Shown piece by piece: positions 1 through 7,669 of a stretch of 9,874 nucleotides of DNA. The notes under the pieces were generated by a model. It ran no database searches. It saw nothing but the letters and a program-made list of their open reading frames with translations, and was not told where the DNA came from. The stretch is from NCBI GenBank assembly GCA_001557035.1, contig LSKJ01000161.1:1-9874 (forward strand), written 5' to 3'. Each line of letters begins with the position of its first letter. The first letter of the stretch is position 1. The position numbers were made by a program, and so were the translations under genes. The stretch comes from Rhodospirillaceae bacterium CCH5-H10. GTDB taxonomy: Bacteria; Pseudomonadota; Alphaproteobacteria; Reyranellales; Reyranellaceae.

Positions 1-415
1 TCCACGGGGTGGGCCAAGGCTCCCCGACATCCCCCAAATGGCACGCGAGACGGCCGATTTCCAGCCGTATGGCCCGGCCGGCCGAGAAGCGCACGAGCAC
101 TGAATGGTCGTTTTCCAGCACCACGGCCAGCACTTCGAGCATCCGGTCGGGCTCGCCGGTCGGGATGTCATGGTGCCGCACCGCCGTCACCTCGTTGAAA
201 ACGAGGGCGGAATGGGTGCGGGAGTGGCCGGTGCCCCCGTTCGAATCGGCGTCCGGGTCGGCTTCCCAACGGAACCGGTTCAGCAGCAGCACGAAGCGCT
301 TCTCATCCTTGAGGTAGGCACAATCGCGGACCGCCACCAGCGCGTCCTGGACGGCGGCCGAAAGGATGGCCAGGTCGTCGGCGTCGAGTGCGCTCAGCTT
401 CAGCTTGCCCGTCAT
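1..415 (-). CDS. DUF2948 family protein (3' end beyond window)
   Basis: Function unknown. The frame opens with ATG at 415 and stays open for 138 codons to the left edge. The product begins MTGKLKLSALDADDLAILSA, followed by VQDALVAV and KRFVLLLNRFRWEAD, then a Gly/His/Ser-rich loop, a strand VFNEVTAVRHHDIP and a late segment IRLEIGRLACHLGDVGEPWPT. From memory these match DUF2948, a family of about 150 residues found in alphaproteobacteria next to murA and hisD, so only a few residues should be missing. It starts 5 nt after the murA stop, which suggests translational coupling within the same operon. No signal peptide, membrane segment or catalytic motif is visible. The family call is fairly secure; any role in envelope or histidine metabolism would be guesswork from position. 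Confidence 0.85.
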   Translation of the reverse strand, partial: MTGKLKLSALDADDLAILSAAVQDALVAVRDCAYLKDEKRFVLLLNRFRWEADPDADSNGGTGHSRTHSALVFNEVTAVRHHDIPTGEPDRMLEVLAVVLENDHSVLVRFSAGRAIRLEIGRLACHLGDVGEPWPTPW

Positions 416-420
416 GCGCT

Positions 421-1704
421 TCAGCCCTTCAGCCGCTCGATGTCCGCGCCGCAGCCGCCGAGCTTCTCTTCCAGCCGCTCGAAGCCGCGGTCGAGGTGGT
501 AGACGCGGTGGAGCATCGTGTCGCCCTCGGCCGACAGGCCGGCGATGGCCAGCGATACCGAGGCGCGCAGGTCGGTCGCCATGACCTCGGCGCCGCGCAG
601 CTTCGGCACGCCGCGCACCAGGGCAGACTGATGATGGATGGTGACGTTGGCGCCCATGCGCGCCAGCTCCGGCACATGCATGAAGCGGCTCTCGAAGATA
701 GTCTCGGTGATCATCGAGGCGCCCTCGGCGCGGGTCATCAGCGCCATCATCTGGGCCTGGAGATCGGTCGGGAATCCGGGGAACGGCTCGGTCATCACGT
801 CGACGCCGCGCAGCGCACCGTTGGTCCGATGGACACGCATGCCCTTGTCTGTGTCCTCCAGCGTGACGCCGGCGGCGCGCAGGCTGGCAGCCACCGTGTC
901 GATCAGGTCGACCTTGCCGCCGATCAGCTCGACATCGCCCGCCGTCATGGCGACGGCCATGGCGTAGGTGCCGGTCTCGATGCGATCGGGAATGACCGCA
1001 TGCTCGATCGCGTTGAACGAGGTCACGCCCTCGATGGTGAGCGTCTCGGTGCCGATGCCGCCGATCGGCACGCCCATGGCCGACAGGCATTCGGCGAGGT
1101 TGGTGATCTCGGGCTCGCGCGCGGCGTTGTCGAGCACGGTCGTGCCCTTGGCCAGTGCTGCGGCGATCATCAGGTCCTCGGTCGCGCCCACCGACACCTT
1201 GGGGAAGGTGTAGCGGCCGCCGCGCAGGCCCTTGGGCGCGCGCGCGACCATGTAGCCGCCGTCGATGTCGATCTCGGCGCCCATCGCCTTCAGGCCGGCG
1301 ATGTGCAGGTCGACGGGACGCGCGCCGATGGCGCAGCCGCCTGGCAGCGAGACCCTGGCCTGGCCCTCGCGCGCCAGCAGCACGCCCAGCACCAGCATCG
1401 AGGCGCGCATCTTGCGCACGATGTCGTAGGGCGCCGTGGTCGAGGTGATGTTCGCCGCCTTCAGCACCAGCGTCGTGCCGTGGCTGTGGCCGTTCTCGCC
1501 GGCCGCCGCCGAGACTTCCACGCCATGCTGCTGCAGGAGCTGGATCATGGTCGTGATGTCGGCCAGGCGCGGCACGTTATGCAGCGTCAGCGGCTTGTCG
1601 GTCAGCAGCGACGCCACCATCAGCGGCAGGGCCGCGTTCTTGGCGCCGGAGATGCGGATCTGGCCCTTGAGCTGATGGCCGCCCCTGATGCGAATCTTGT
1701 CCAT
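421..1704 (-). CDS. murA: UDP-N-acetylglucosamine 1-carboxyvinyltransferase MurA
   Basis: Catalyses the first committed step of peptidoglycan synthesis in the cytoplasm: transfer of enolpyruvate from PEP to UDP-GlcNAc. The 427-residue product has normal MurA length (about 420-430) and the inside-out alpha/beta barrel signatures. The substrate-binding K22-N23 pair lies in [17 protein letters not shown] is at residues 97-102, and the PEP-binding loop [14 protein letters not shown] carries the catalytic cysteine at C124. Having Cys rather than Asp there predicts sensitivity to fosfomycin (family knowledge). The C-terminal segment [13 protein letters not shown], typical of MurA, is also present. 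The ATG at 1704 is preceded by a clear GGAGG five nt upstream. It lies 12 nt after dcd and 5 nt before the DUF2948 gene, so it is most likely in one transcript with both. No anomalies seen. Confidence 0.97.
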   Translation of the reverse strand: MDKIRIRGGHQLKGQIRISGAKNAALPLMVASLLTDKPLTLHNVPRLADITTMIQLLQQHGVEVSAAAGENGHSHGTTLVLKAANITSTTAPYDIVRKMRASMLVLGVLLAREGQARVSLPGGCAIGARPVDLHIAGLKAMGAEIDIDGGYMVARAPKGLRGGRYTFPKVSVGATEDLMIAAALAKGTTVLDNAAREPEITNLAECLSAMGVPIGGIGTETLTIEGVTSFNAIEHAVIPDRIETGTYAMAVAMTAGDVELIGGKVDLIDTVAASLRAAGVTLEDTDKGMRVHRTNGALRGVDVMTEPFPGFPTDLQAQMMALMTRAEGASMITETIFESRFMHVPELARMGANVTIHHQSALVRGVPKLRGAEVMATDLRASVSLAIAGLSAEGDTMLHRVYHLDRGFERLEEKLGGCGADIERLKG

Positions 1705-1709
1705 GGTCG

Positions 1710-1714
1710 CCTCC
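1710..1714 (-). promoter_or_regulatory. Shine-Dalgarno site of murA
   Basis: On the minus strand GGAGG lies 5 nt before the murA ATG, inside the 12-nt gap after the dcd stop. It fixes the murA start and shows murA can initiate independently of dcd translation. Confidence 0.75.
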
Positions 1715-1716
1715 GC

Positions 1717-2271
1717 TCAGATTTTCGGCAGGGTGACGCCGCGCTGGCCCTGATACTTCCCGGCCTTGTCGCGGTAGGAAACCTCGCAGGGCTCGTTGCC
1801 CTGGAGGAAGAGGAACTGGCACGCGCCCTCGTTGGCGTAGATCTTCGCGGGCAGCGGCGTGGTGTTGGAGAATTCCAGGGTCACGTGACCCTCCCACTCG
1901 GGCTCGAGCGGCGTCACGTTCACGATGATCCCGCAGCGCGCATAGGTCGACTTGCCGACGCAGATCACCAGCACGTCACGCGGGATGCGAAAATATTCGA
2001 CCGTCCGCGCCAGCGCGAAGGAATTGGGCGGGATGATGCAGACATCGGTGTTGCGGTCGACGAAGCTCTGCTGGTCGAAGTTCTTGGGGTCGACCACCGA
2101 GGAATTCACGTTGGTGAAGATCTTGAAGTCGTTCCCGACGCGGGCGTCGTAGCCGTAGGACGACAGGCCGTAGGAGATGACGCCTTCCCGCTTCTGGGCG
2201 TCGACGAAGGGCTCGATCATGCCCTTCTCCTGCGCCATGCGGCGGATCCAGCGGTCGGAAAGAATGCTCAT
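1717..2271 (-). CDS. dcd: dCTP deaminase Dcd
   Basis: Deaminates dCTP to dUTP, feeding dUMP for thymidylate synthesis; a homotrimeric cytoplasmic enzyme of the dUTPase fold. From the ATG at 2271 the product is 184 residues, beginning [15 protein letters not shown], as alphaproteobacterial Dcd proteins do. The hallmark block [20 protein letters not shown] (about residues 104-123) supplies the Ser and Arg that bind substrate (S108, R112). It is followed by [11 protein letters not shown] with the catalytic Glu at E133. The C-terminal lid [13 protein letters not shown] is intact. A longer reading from a TTG at 2307 would add a Ser/Pro-rich tail absent from the family and overlap the small gene upstream, so I reject it. 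The ribosome site before 2271 is weak. Followed after 12 nt by murA. A bifunctional dCTP deaminase/dUTPase is possible but not indicated. Confidence 0.95.
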   Translation of the reverse strand: MSILSDRWIRRMAQEKGMIEPFVDAQKREGVISYGLSSYGYDARVGNDFKIFTNVNSSVVDPKNFDQQSFVDRNTDVCIIPPNSFALARTVEYFRIPRDVLVICVGKSTYARCGIIVNVTPLEPEWEGHVTLEFSNTTPLPAKIYANEGACQFLFLQGNEPCEVSYRDKAGKYQGQRGVTLPKI

Positions 2272-2303
2272 GGGGGCGCTTCTAAAGGAGGGAGAGGGCC
2301 GGC

Positions 2304-2459
2304 TCAACCGCCGGGCTTGTCACTGGTGTCCGCCGGCTTCGGGACATCCCCCTTGGAGCGCGCCTGCGCCTTGCGCCGCTTCAGGTTTTCACGCAGAGCA
2401 GCAGCCAGCCGTTCGGCGCGTTCATCTTTCGGCGGAAGGGATTTGGAGGGGGCCGTCAT
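2304..2459 (-). CDS. small basic hypothetical protein (51 aa)
   Basis: No known function. The 51-residue product starts [20 protein letters not shown] and continues with [16 protein letters not shown], then a Pro/Asp/Gly tail. It is strongly basic in the middle, where residues about 12-36 look like a single amphipathic helix; both ends look disordered. There is no signal peptide, cysteine or membrane segment. I recall similar short proteins with an ERLxxALRxNLxRRKxQAR core annotated as hypothetical in alphaproteobacteria, which supports a real gene, but I cannot verify this here. It stops 32 nt before dcd on the same strand, so it is probably the first gene of that operon. No good Shine-Dalgarno precedes its ATG, so translation may be weak or leaderless. 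The same frame stays open upstream only as an antisense shadow of the dehalogenase gene. Confidence 0.7.
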   Translation of the reverse strand: MTAPSKSLPPKDERAERLAAALRENLKRRKAQARSKGDVPKPADTSDKPGG

Positions 2460-2462
2460 GGC

Positions 2463-2470
2463 GGGGAGGA
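2463..2470 (+). promoter_or_regulatory. Shine-Dalgarno site fixing the TTG start of the dehalogenase
   Basis: GGGGAGGA lies 7 nt before the TTG at 2478 and is the strongest ribosome site near it. It supports use of the rare TTG start and falls inside the 18-nt gap to the divergent small gene. Confidence 0.7.
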
Positions 2471-2477
2471 TACACCA

Positions 2478-3362
2478 TTGATCGAGGCCCTGCGCACGCC
2501 AGATGAGCGGTTCGCCGATCTTCCGGACTGGCCCTTCCGGCCGAACTATCTCGCGCGGACGGATGCGCTGCGCCTGCATTATGTCGACGAGGGTCCCCGC
2601 AATTCGGGGAAAACCTTCCTCTGCCTGCACGGCCAGCCCACCTGGAGCTATCTCTACCGGCGTATGATCCCGCATTTCACGGCAGCGGGCCACCGGGCCG
2701 TCGCGCCGGATTTCCTGGGGTTCGGGCGGTCCGACAAGCCGACGGACGAGGCCGTCTACACGTTCGAGTTCCATCGCGACACGCTGCTCGGCGTGATCGA
2801 GGCGCTCGACCTGCGCAACATCGTACTGGTCGTGCAGGACTGGGGCGGCCTGATCGGGCTGACGCTGCCGATGGCGGCACCCGAGCGCTATACGGGGCTG
2901 CTGGTCATGAACACCGACCTCGGCACGGGCGACCGCCCCCTTGGCGCGGGCTTCCTCGCCTGGCGCGACTATTCGAACCGCAACCCCGACCTCGACATTC
3001 CCGCCCTGATGAAGCGCGCCTGCCCGCACCTTTCGGACGCCGAGGCGGCGGCCTACGGCGCGCCCTACCCGGACGGTTCCTACAAGGCGGGCGTCCGGCG
3101 CTTCCCCAATCTGGTGCCCGACCGGCGGGATGCCGGCGGTGCCGCCCTCTCCCGCGAGGCCCGGGCCTTCTGGCGCGAGCGCTGGGCCGGCAAGAGCCTG
3201 ATGGCGATCGGCATGAAGGATCCGGTCCTCGGCCCGCCGGTCATGCGCGACCTTCACACCGTCATCCGCAACTGTCCGCCACCGGTGGAAATCACCGACG
3301 GCGGCCATTTCGTCCAGGAATGGGGCGACGGGATCGCCCGCGCGGCGCTGGAGCGGCTCTAG
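2478..3362 (+). CDS. haloalkane dehalogenase, DhlA-like (HLD-I subfamily)
   Basis: Alpha/beta-hydrolase predicted to hydrolyse carbon-halogen bonds of haloalkanes to alcohol and halide (EC 3.8.1.5) in the cytoplasm. The 294-residue product aligns from memory along its whole length with Xanthobacter DhlA (310 residues), including the N-terminus MIEALRTPDERF, which supports the TTG start. Visible elements are the oxyanion segment HGQPTWSYLY (51-60), APDFLGFGRSDKP, nucleophile D121 in VVQDWGG, catalytic acid D248 in GMKDPVLGP and catalytic H277 in GGHFVQEWG. The halide-binding tryptophans are W122 and, in the cap, W162 (GFLAWRDY). Q53 stands where DhlA has Glu56. The cap between the NTDLG motif and W162 is about ten residues shorter than in DhlA. 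It is a lone plus-strand gene between two minus-strand operons. The family is secure; the true substrate is unknown. Confidence 0.92.
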   Translation: MIEALRTPDERFADLPDWPFRPNYLARTDALRLHYVDEGPRNSGKTFLCLHGQPTWSYLYRRMIPHFTAAGHRAVAPDFLGFGRSDKPTDEAVYTFEFHRDTLLGVIEALDLRNIVLVVQDWGGLIGLTLPMAAPERYTGLLVMNTDLGTGDRPLGAGFLAWRDYSNRNPDLDIPALMKRACPHLSDAEAAAYGAPYPDGSYKAGVRRFPNLVPDRRDAGGAALSREARAFWRERWAGKSLMAIGMKDPVLGPPVMRDLHTVIRNCPPPVEITDGGHFVQEWGDGIARAALERL

Positions 3363-3363
3363 C

Positions 3364-6300
3364 TCAATCGCCCGCTGCGGGGACACCGGCGGGGGCCTCG
3401 TCACTCCGCTTCTTCGAGTGGTCGGCCGCCAGCATCACATAGACGGCCGGCACCACGAACAGGGTGAACAGCGTACCGACGGCCAAACCGCTGGCGATCA
3501 CCAGGCCCATCGAGAACCGCGACAGGGCGCCGGCACCCGTGGCCACGATCAGCGGCACCACGCCCAGCACCATCGCCGCCGTGGTCATCAGGATCGGGCG
3601 GAGACGGATTGAAGCCGCCTCGAGGATGGCCTCGCGCCGCGACTTGCCAGCCTCCTGCAGCTCGTTCGCGACCTCGACGATCAGGATGCCGTGCTTGCTG
3701 ATCAGGCCCATCAGGGTCACCAGGCCGACCTGGGTGTAGATGTTCAGGGTCGCGCCCGGCATGCCCACCGTGCTGAGCGCCATTAGGAAGAGGAGCGCGC
3801 CCGCGATCGACATCGGCACCGAGAACAGGATGATCAGCGGATCGCGGAAGCTCTCGAACAGCGCCGCCAGCGACAGGTAGATGATGATCAACGCGAAACC
3901 GAAGGTGACGATGAAGCCGCCGGTCTCCTGGATGTACTGGCGCGACGCGCCGCCGTAGTCGATCGAGTAACCCTGCGGCAGGGTGCGCTGCGCCAGGTCC
4001 TTCAGAGTCTCCAGCGCCTCGGCCTGCGACACGCCGGGAAAGGCCACGCCCTGGATGGTGGCGCTGTTGAGCTGCTGGAAGTGGTTGAGCGACTGCGGGA
4101 TCGCCTTGGTGACGATCTTCGCGACCGTCGACAGCGGCACCGAGGAACCGTCGGCGGCCTTGATGTGATAGTCGAGGATCTGGTCGATGTTCTGCCGCGA
4201 GGATTGCTGGACCTGCGGGATCACCTTGTAGGACCGGCCGTCGAGAGCGAAGTAGTTGACGTAGCCGCCGCCCAGCATCGAGCCCAGCGCGCCGCCGATG
4301 TCGCTCATCTTCAGCCCGAGCTGGGCCGCCTTGTCGCGATCGATCACCACGGTGGCCTGCGGCGCATCGATCTTGAGGTCGGTGTTCAGGAAGATGAACC
4401 GGCCGGTGGCGAGCGCCTCCTGCAGGAACTTCTGCGCCACGTCGTTCAGCGCGTCGAACCCGCCGGTCGTGTTGATCACGAACTGGATCGGCAGGCCGGT
4501 CGAGCCGGGCAGCGGCGGCGGCTGGAAGGCCACGACCTGCGCGCCCGCGATCCCTGCCAGCTGCTGCTGCACGATCGGCTGGAGCTGGTTGGAGGTCATC
4601 GCCCGCTGGTCCCACGGCTTCAGCACATAGCCCGCGATCGACTGGCCGGGCACGTCGAGCTGGAAGACGTGATCGGTCTCGGGATGACTGACGCCGATCT
4701 TGTAGATCTCGCGCGAGTAGATCTGGCGCTGGTCGATGGTCGAGTTGGGCGCCGAGGTCGCGAAGCCGATGATGATTCCCTGGTCCTCCTGCGGCGCCAG
4801 CTCGCTGCTGGTCGCCGAGTAGAGAAAGAAGATGCTGCCCAGCACCAGCACGGCGAAGACGGCGGTCACCGGCAGGTAGTTGAGGCTGCCCGTCAGCCAG
4901 CGCGAGTAGCCGCGGCGCAGCCTGTCGAACACGCGGTCGATGCCGCGGATCAGGCGGGCTTCGAGGCCGCGATCGTTCTCGGCATGCGGCTTCAGCATGC
5001 GCGAGCACATCATGGGCGAGAGCGTCAGCGCCACGATCGCCGAGATCGTGACCGCGCCGACCAGCGTGAAGGCGAACTCGGTGAATAGCGCGCCGGTCAG
5101 GCCGCGCTGGAAGCCGATCGGCACATAGACCGCGATCAGCACCACGGTCATGGCGATGATCGGCCCGCCCAGTTCGCGCGCCGCCTGGATGGCGGCGGGG
5201 AACGGCTTCTGCCCCTCCTCCAGATGGCGGTTCACGTTCTCGACCACGATGATGGCGTCGTCGACCACCAGGCCGATCGCCAGCACAAGCGCCAGCAGGG
5301 TCAGCAGATTGATCGAGAATCCGAAGGCCGCCATCATCGCGAAGGTGCCGATCAGCGACAGCGGGATCGCGATGACCGGGATGATCACCGAGCGCACCGA
5401 GCCCAGGAAGGCGAAGACCACGAGGGTCACGATCACCAGCGCCTCGACCAGGGTGCGGATCACCTCGTCGATCGAGGAGTTCACGAACTCCGTCGAGTCG
5501 TAGATGATCTGCCCGTTCAGCCCCTGCGGGAGTTGCGCCTGGATCTCGGGGAAGATCTTGCGGACACCGGCGATGACGTCGAGCAGGTTGGCGGCCGGCG
5601 CGACCTGGATGCCGATATAGACCGCCTTCTGGCCGTCGAAGCTCACCTCGGATTCGTAGTCGTCGGAGCCCAGGGTGACGTTGGCGACGTCGCTCAGCCG
5701 GACGATCGCGCCCTTTTCCTGTTTGAGGACGAGGTTGCGGAATTCCTCCAGCGAACTCAGCGCCGTCGAGGCCTTGAGGGTGACCTGCACCATCTGGCCC
5801 TTGGTCGTGCCGAGACCGGCGATGTAGTCGTTCGCGGTCAGCGCCTGCCCGACATCGGCGGCGGTCAGGCCGTAGGCCGCGAGCTTCTGCGGATCGAGCC
5901 AGGCGCGCAGCGCGAAGTTCTTGGCGCCCAGCAATTCGGCGGTCTGCACCCCCTCGACCGCCTGCAGTCTGGGCTGCACGACCCGGACGAGATAGTCGGT
6001 GATCTGGTTGGGCGCGAGCTCGGTGCTGTTGAAGCCGATGTACATCGCGTCGATCGTCTGGCCGATCTTCACCGTCAGCACGGGCTGCTGCGTACCCGGG
6101 GGCAGCCGGTTCAGCACCGAACTGACCTTGGTGTTGATCTCGGTCAGCGCCTTGCTCGAATCGTAGTTGAGCCGCAGGTAGACCGTGATGGTGCTGACGC
6201 CGCTCTGGCTGGTCGAGGTCATGTAGTCGATGCCGTTGGCCTGGGCGATCGCCTGCTCCAGCGGCGTGGTGATGAAGCCGGCGATGACGTCGGGATCGGC

Positions 6301-6459
6301 GCCGTAATAGGTCGTCGTGATCGTCACGACGGCGTTCTCGGTGCGCGGATACTGCAGTACCGGCAGCGCACTGATGGCGCGCAGGCCGACGACGAGGATC
6401 AGCAGGCTCACCACGCTCGCCAGCACCGGGCGGCGGATGAAAATGTCGGTGAACTTCAT
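3364..6459 (-). CDS. RND efflux permease, HAE1 family (AcrB/MexB-like)
   Basis: Inner-membrane proton/drug antiporter of a tripartite efflux pump. The 1031 residues match the family length. An N-terminal membrane helix follows MKFTDIFIRRPVLASVV. Two large periplasmic loops (about residues 30-335 and 550-845) each precede a helix bundle, giving the usual 12 transmembrane segments. The proton-relay residues are intact: D400-D401 in GLVVDDAIIVVEN, K922 in GLISKHGILIVE, and R952 and T959 in RLRPILMTT, corresponding to AcrB D407/D408, K940, R971 and T978. The short charged C-terminus ends in APAGVPAAGD. It starts 23 nt after the adaptor stop with AGGA upstream, as last gene of the operon, and ends 1 nt from the convergent dehalogenase stop. 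The HAE1 type suggests hydrophobic or amphiphilic drugs, solvents or lipids; the specific substrate cannot be read from the sequence. Confidence 0.95.
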   Translation of the reverse strand: MKFTDIFIRRPVLASVVSLLILVVGLRAISALPVLQYPRTENAVVTITTTYYGADPDVIAGFITTPLEQAIAQANGIDYMTSTSQSGVSTITVYLRLNYDSSKALTEINTKVSSVLNRLPPGTQQPVLTVKIGQTIDAMYIGFNSTELAPNQITDYLVRVVQPRLQAVEGVQTAELLGAKNFALRAWLDPQKLAAYGLTAADVGQALTANDYIAGLGTTKGQMVQVTLKASTALSSLEEFRNLVLKQEKGAIVRLSDVANVTLGSDDYESEVSFDGQKAVYIGIQVAPAANLLDVIAGVRKIFPEIQAQLPQGLNGQIIYDSTEFVNSSIDEVIRTLVEALVIVTLVVFAFLGSVRSVIIPVIAIPLSLIGTFAMMAAFGFSINLLTLLALVLAIGLVVDDAIIVVENVNRHLEEGQKPFPAAIQAARELGGPIIAMTVVLIAVYVPIGFQRGLTGALFTEFAFTLVGAVTISAIVALTLSPMMCSRMLKPHAENDRGLEARLIRGIDRVFDRLRRGYSRWLTGSLNYLPVTAVFAVLVLGSIFFLYSATSSELAPQEDQGIIIGFATSAPNSTIDQRQIYSREIYKIGVSHPETDHVFQLDVPGQSIAGYVLKPWDQRAMTSNQLQPIVQQQLAGIAGAQVVAFQPPPLPGSTGLPIQFVINTTGGFDALNDVAQKFLQEALATGRFIFLNTDLKIDAPQATVVIDRDKAAQLGLKMSDIGGALGSMLGGGYVNYFALDGRSYKVIPQVQQSSRQNIDQILDYHIKAADGSSVPLSTVAKIVTKAIPQSLNHFQQLNSATIQGVAFPGVSQAEALETLKDLAQRTLPQGYSIDYGGASRQYIQETGGFIVTFGFALIIIYLSLAALFESFRDPLIILFSVPMSIAGALLFLMALSTVGMPGATLNIYTQVGLVTLMGLISKHGILIVEVANELQEAGKSRREAILEAASIRLRPILMTTAAMVLGVVPLIVATGAGALSRFSMGLVIASGLAVGTLFTLFVVPAVYVMLAADHSKKRSDEAPAGVPAAGD

Positions 6460-6482
6460 GGGACGATGTCCTGACGGGCTGA

Positions 6483-7613
6483 TTACTTGTCGACGATCTT
6501 CGGGGCGGCGTCGTTGCTCGGCACCGCGCTGTTGTTGACGACGATCGGCACGCCGTTGCGCAGCTTGATCTGGCCGGAGGTCACGACCGTGTCGCCCTCG
6601 GCAACGCCTTTCAGGATCGCGACCTGATCGCCGCGGGTGGCGCCGGTCGTGACGAAGACCTGGCGCGCGGTGAGCTGCGGCTTGCCGTCAGGCCCCTGAC
6701 CCTTTTCATCGACGATGTAGACCAGCGAGCCGTAGGGATTGTAGCTCACGGCCGTCTGCGGCAGCGTCACGAGCCGCTGCGCTCCGCCGGTGTCGAGTTC
6801 GACCGTGGCGAACATGCCCGGTAGCAGCTTCTGGTCGGCGTTCGAGACCGTGGCCCGCACCTGGACGTTGCGGCTGCCCGTATCGATCTTCGGGTTGATG
6901 GCGGTGATCTTCCCTTCGAAGGTACGGCCGGGGAAGGCATCGACCTTCGCCCGCACCTTCTCGCCCACCAGGATCTGCGCCACCGCCTGCTGCGGCAACA
7001 GGAAGTCGACGAAGATCGGATCGAGCGACTGAAGGGTGGCAATCTCGGTGCCGGCCGGGAGGAACTGGCCGAGGTCGACCTGACGCAGGCCGAGCTTGCC
7101 GTCGAACGGCGCACGCAGCGTCTTCTTGTCGAGGATCGCCTTCTGGACCGCGACCTGCGCTTTGGCGTTGCGCAGGTTGGCCTCGTCGTTGTCGACGATG
7201 GCCTGGCTGATCGCCTGCGCCTTGAGCTGCTTCACGTCGCGGTCGTAGGTGATCTGCGCCAGCGAAGCCGTGGCTTCGAGCGACTGCAGCCGCGCCTCCT
7301 CGTCCTCCTTGCGCAGGGTCAGCAGCACCTGCCCCGCCTTCACCTCGTCGCCCGACTGGAAGCTGATCGTCTCGACCACGCCCGGCACTTCGAGCGACAA
7401 TTCGGCGCCGCGCACGGCGCGCAGGCTGCCGACCGCATCGATCCGGGGTTGCCAGTCGCTTGTCACCGCTTTCGTCGCGGAGACGGTCTGGGGCATGTTG
7501 GCCATGCCGGCCATGGCTTCCTGGATCTTGCCGTTGACGAAGGTCTTGAAGCCGAACAATCCGCCGAGCACCGCGCCGACGAGAATGAGCATGATGAGCA
7601 TTCGCTTGATCAT
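6483..7613 (-). CDS. periplasmic adaptor subunit of RND efflux pump (HlyD/MexA-like)
   Basis: Links the inner-membrane permease to the outer-membrane channel. The 376-residue product opens MIKRMLIMLILVGAVLGGLFGF: a membrane anchor at about residues 5-22 with no lipobox cysteine, so it is anchored by a helix, not a lipid. Next come a barrel-sandwich (lipoyl) half at about 66-101, including PGVVETISFQSGDEVKAGQVLLTL, a coiled-coil hairpin (about 102-163), and the second lipoyl half with LRAPFDGKLGLRQVDLGQFL. A beta-barrel (IFVDFLLPQQ to VELDTGG) and a membrane-proximal domain to the C-terminus follow. The ATG at 7613 is chosen because it opens the anchor and has AAGAGG six nt upstream; the open frame reaching 8150 is antisense-like noise over the channel gene. 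It lies 56 nt after the channel gene and 23 nt before the permease. Confidence 0.94.
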   Translation of the reverse strand: MIKRMLIMLILVGAVLGGLFGFKTFVNGKIQEAMAGMANMPQTVSATKAVTSDWQPRIDAVGSLRAVRGAELSLEVPGVVETISFQSGDEVKAGQVLLTLRKEDEEARLQSLEATASLAQITYDRDVKQLKAQAISQAIVDNDEANLRNAKAQVAVQKAILDKKTLRAPFDGKLGLRQVDLGQFLPAGTEIATLQSLDPIFVDFLLPQQAVAQILVGEKVRAKVDAFPGRTFEGKITAINPKIDTGSRNVQVRATVSNADQKLLPGMFATVELDTGGAQRLVTLPQTAVSYNPYGSLVYIVDEKGQGPDGKPQLTARQVFVTTGATRGDQVAILKGVAEGDTVVTSGQIKLRNGVPIVVNNSAVPSNDAAPKIVDK

Positions 7614-7619
7614 CGCATG

Positions 7620-7625
7620 CCTCTT
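7620..7625 (-). promoter_or_regulatory. Shine-Dalgarno site of the adaptor gene
   Basis: On the minus strand AAGAGG sits 6 nt before the ATG at 7613 and decides this start over the longer open frame. Confidence 0.65.
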
Positions 7626-7650
7626 GAGCTGATCTGGATGAGTTGATCTG
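7623..7650 (-). repeat. imperfect 14-bp tandem direct repeat between channel and adaptor genes
   Basis: Two adjacent 14-bp units agree at 11 of 14 positions; read on the plus strand they are CTTGAGCTGATCTG and GATGAGTTGATCTG. They occupy half of the 56-nt gap and end at or overlap the adaptor's Shine-Dalgarno site. They could be a protein-binding site, an RNA element affecting adaptor translation, or chance. Confidence 0.5.
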
Positions 7651-7669
7651 TATTCGGGAGTGCGGCCGG

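Noticed and set aside
2272..2307. TTG start 12 codons upstream of the dcd ATG
   Set aside because: It adds a Ser/Pro-rich tail not found in Dcd and overlaps the end of the small gene by 4 nt. The standard [10 protein letters not shown] start is at 2271.
2299..2314. short CCGG-containing inverted repeat between the small gene and dcd
   Set aside because: The stem is only four base pairs with no T-run, too weak for a terminator and expected by chance at this GC content.
2435..2475. possible -35/-10 promoter for the dehalogenase (TTGGAG then GATACA)
   Set aside because: Spacing is poor and the putative -10 would fall on the ribosome site, leaving no room for a leader.
388..2481. 697-codon open frame on the plus strand
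   Set aside because: It lies antisense to murA, dcd and the small gene, all of which are recognisable. Its product is His/Arg/Asp/Gly-rich and low in complexity, as expected from the GC-rich third-position pattern of the real genes.
2460..3404. upstream extension of the 51-residue gene to a 366-codon frame on the minus strand
   Set aside because: The extension is entirely antisense to the dehalogenase and is compositionally unlike the small protein. The ATG at 2459 is the sensible start.
3401..5008. 535-codon open frame on the minus strand
   Set aside because: Same strand as the permease but another frame; Arg/Ala/Gly-rich product, while the overlapping permease frame has all its conserved motifs.
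4081..5088. 335-codon open frame on the plus strand
   Set aside because: Antisense shadow of the permease, low-complexity product with no family motif.
5224..6474. 416-codon open frame on the plus strand
   Set aside because: Antisense to the RND permease. Composition is biased to Arg, Asp, His and Gly with no recognisable domain.
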